Shown here: piece after piece, positions 63,294 to 64,000 of the stretch | Position numbering within the stretch: the stretch's first letter is position 1 | Layout: each line of letters starts with the position of its first letter | DNA from: Olsenella profusa F0195 | GTDB lineage: Bacteria > Actinomycetota > Coriobacteriia > Coriobacteriales > Atopobiaceae | DNA length: 64,000 nt | Direction: 5' to 3' | Assembly: GCF_000468755.1 (NCBI RefSeq) | Contig: NZ_AWEZ01000061.1 | Location: forward strand, 1-64,000 | Translations under genes and position numbers: made by a program | The notes under the pieces: model-generated | The model's input: only the letters and a program-made list of their open reading frames with translations | Database searches by the model: none | What the model was told of the DNA's origin: nothing

Positions 63294-64000
63294 CGACCCA
63301 CACCAGCGAGACGCTGCCAATGCCCACGTTCACGGTGAGCACGGGGCCGGCGTCCTTGACCACCAGCTCGGCTGCGGGCAGCTGACGCTTGATGGCGGAC
63401 ACCAGGCGGTAGAGCGCCTTGGTGGGCTCACCGTAGTGGGCGACGTACAGCCTGCCCACGTCCTCGGGCACGCCCGCAAGCATGGCCTTGGTCATGCCCG
63501 CCGTGCCGCGGGCGATGGTCTCCACCTCGATGGTGCCGTGGCGCAGGCCGAAGACCGGGAAGCGGTCGAGCGTGGAACTCACGGAGCGACGCGTGTTGGA
63601 GAGGCGCCCACTGCGGCGCAGCATGTGCATGTCGGCCACGGCAAAGCGCGAGTAGACGTGGCCACGAAGCTCCTTGACGGCCGCCACCACCTCGGCAAGG
63701 CCCCTGCCCTCGTCCGCCGCCTCGCGGGCGCGGCGTGCGAGGATCTCCAGGCCGGCGCCCGCCATGTGGGAGTCCACGACCTCGATGCGTCCCGCGTTCT
63801 CGGCGGTGCCCAGCAGCATGCTCCTGGCCACCTCGGCGCTGCGATGCCCCGCCGAGAGGCGCGAGGAGAGCGTGATGCAGAGCACGTCGTCGCCCTTGAC
63901 GAGCGCCTCGGAGAAGGCATCGAGGTACGCATCGGGGAAGGCGGGCTCGGTGTGCAACATGGCATCGGAGCCGAGCTGGGGCTCATAGCCCGCGCACTCG
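63283..64000 (-). CDS. DegV family fatty-acid-binding protein, 5' end outside the window
   Basis: At least 239 residues of a DegV protein; the frame stays open to the window edge (Y-E-P-Q-L-G-S-D-A-M before the first internal Met at 63960), so about 40-50 N-terminal residues are missing. Motifs: L-C-I-T-L-S-S-R-L-S-A-G (lipid headgroup contact), V-V-D-S-H, and A-H-Y-G-E-P near the end. DegV proteins (FakB) bind fatty acids for phosphorylation by a FakA kinase, itself DhaL-related; no FakA is in the window. Confidence 0.9.
   Translation of the reverse strand, partial: ECAGYEPQLGSDAMLHTEPAFPDAYLDAFSEALVKGDDVLCITLSSRLSAGHRSAEVARSMLLGTAENAGRIEVVDSHMAGAGLEILARRAREAADEGRGLAEVVAAVKELRGHVYSRFAVADMHMLRRSGRLSNTRRSVSSTLDRFPVFGLRHGTIEVETIARGTAGMTKAMLAGVPEDVGRLYVAHYGEPTKALYRLVSAIKRQLPAAELVVKDAGPVLTVNVGIGSVSLVWVDGE

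Overview
The window looks like the chromosome of a high-GC, anaerobic actinobacterium of class Coriobacteriia, probably Atopobiaceae (Olsenella-like). This is inferred from gene content: a single-chain pyruvate:ferredoxin oxidoreductase, several PTS systems, dihydroxyacetone kinases, anaerobic FeoA/FeoB iron uptake, Actinobacteria-style GC bias and Gram-positive-type CpsB/C/D polysaccharide control genes. No rRNA, tRNA, CRISPR array or replication origin was seen.

Layout. (1) 145-14053, minus strand: a capsule/exopolysaccharide operon reading right to left. It opens with chain-length and tyrosine-kinase/phosphatase genes (CpsC, D, B), then the initiating sugar-phosphate transferase, four glycosyltransferases, a sulfotransferase, a Wzy-like polymerase, a pyruvyl transferase, a Wzx-like flippase and an F420-hydrogenase-beta-like Fe-S protein. 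The left, glycan-specific half is clearly more AT-rich than its surroundings. (2) 14309-17103: a DUF559-like endonuclease-fold gene and a zinc-type macrodomain gene, separated and bracketed by three copies of a palindromic repeat (family A). (3) 17126-26158: uvrB, a small zinc-ribbon gene, a DUF234-type ATPase, nifJ and a histidine phosphatase. (4) 26272-37186: a catabolic cluster with galactitol-type PTS IIA/IIB/IIC, class II aldolase, a four-helix membrane protein, DhaK, DhaL and a fused DhaK-DhaL kinase, under a PRD/PTS regulator whose 3' end is echoed as a pseudogene fragment; then a HAD phosphatase. (5) 37560-40455: a lipoprotein/permease/ATPase ABC transporter. (6) 40456-47234: an accessory island made of repeated modules. 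Copies of the ABC ATPase 3' end plus a second palindromic repeat family (B) and a repeated promoter-like block separate type VII secretion-like effector genes. One effector is interrupted at a G9 tract, one is an in-frame deletion fusion, and the rest includes IS and Fic debris and a CsbD gene. (7) 47235-58188: an alpha-amylase family gene with a divergent TetR regulator and clear operators, feoA/feoA/feoB, and a trehalose PTS operon with divergent treR and operators. (8) 58441-64000: Mrp/ApbC ATPase, two FAD oxidoreductases, BirA and a DegV protein cut by the window edge.

The most unusual content is the modular palindromic repeats. Families A and B differ in sequence but share one plan: two to five short direct units, an apex hairpin, then inverted units. 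The other is the island at 40.4-47.2 kb, where ATPase 3'-end copies and family B repeats behave like recombination joints between toxin-like modules, one carrying a homopolymer tract exactly at its conserved/variable domain boundary.
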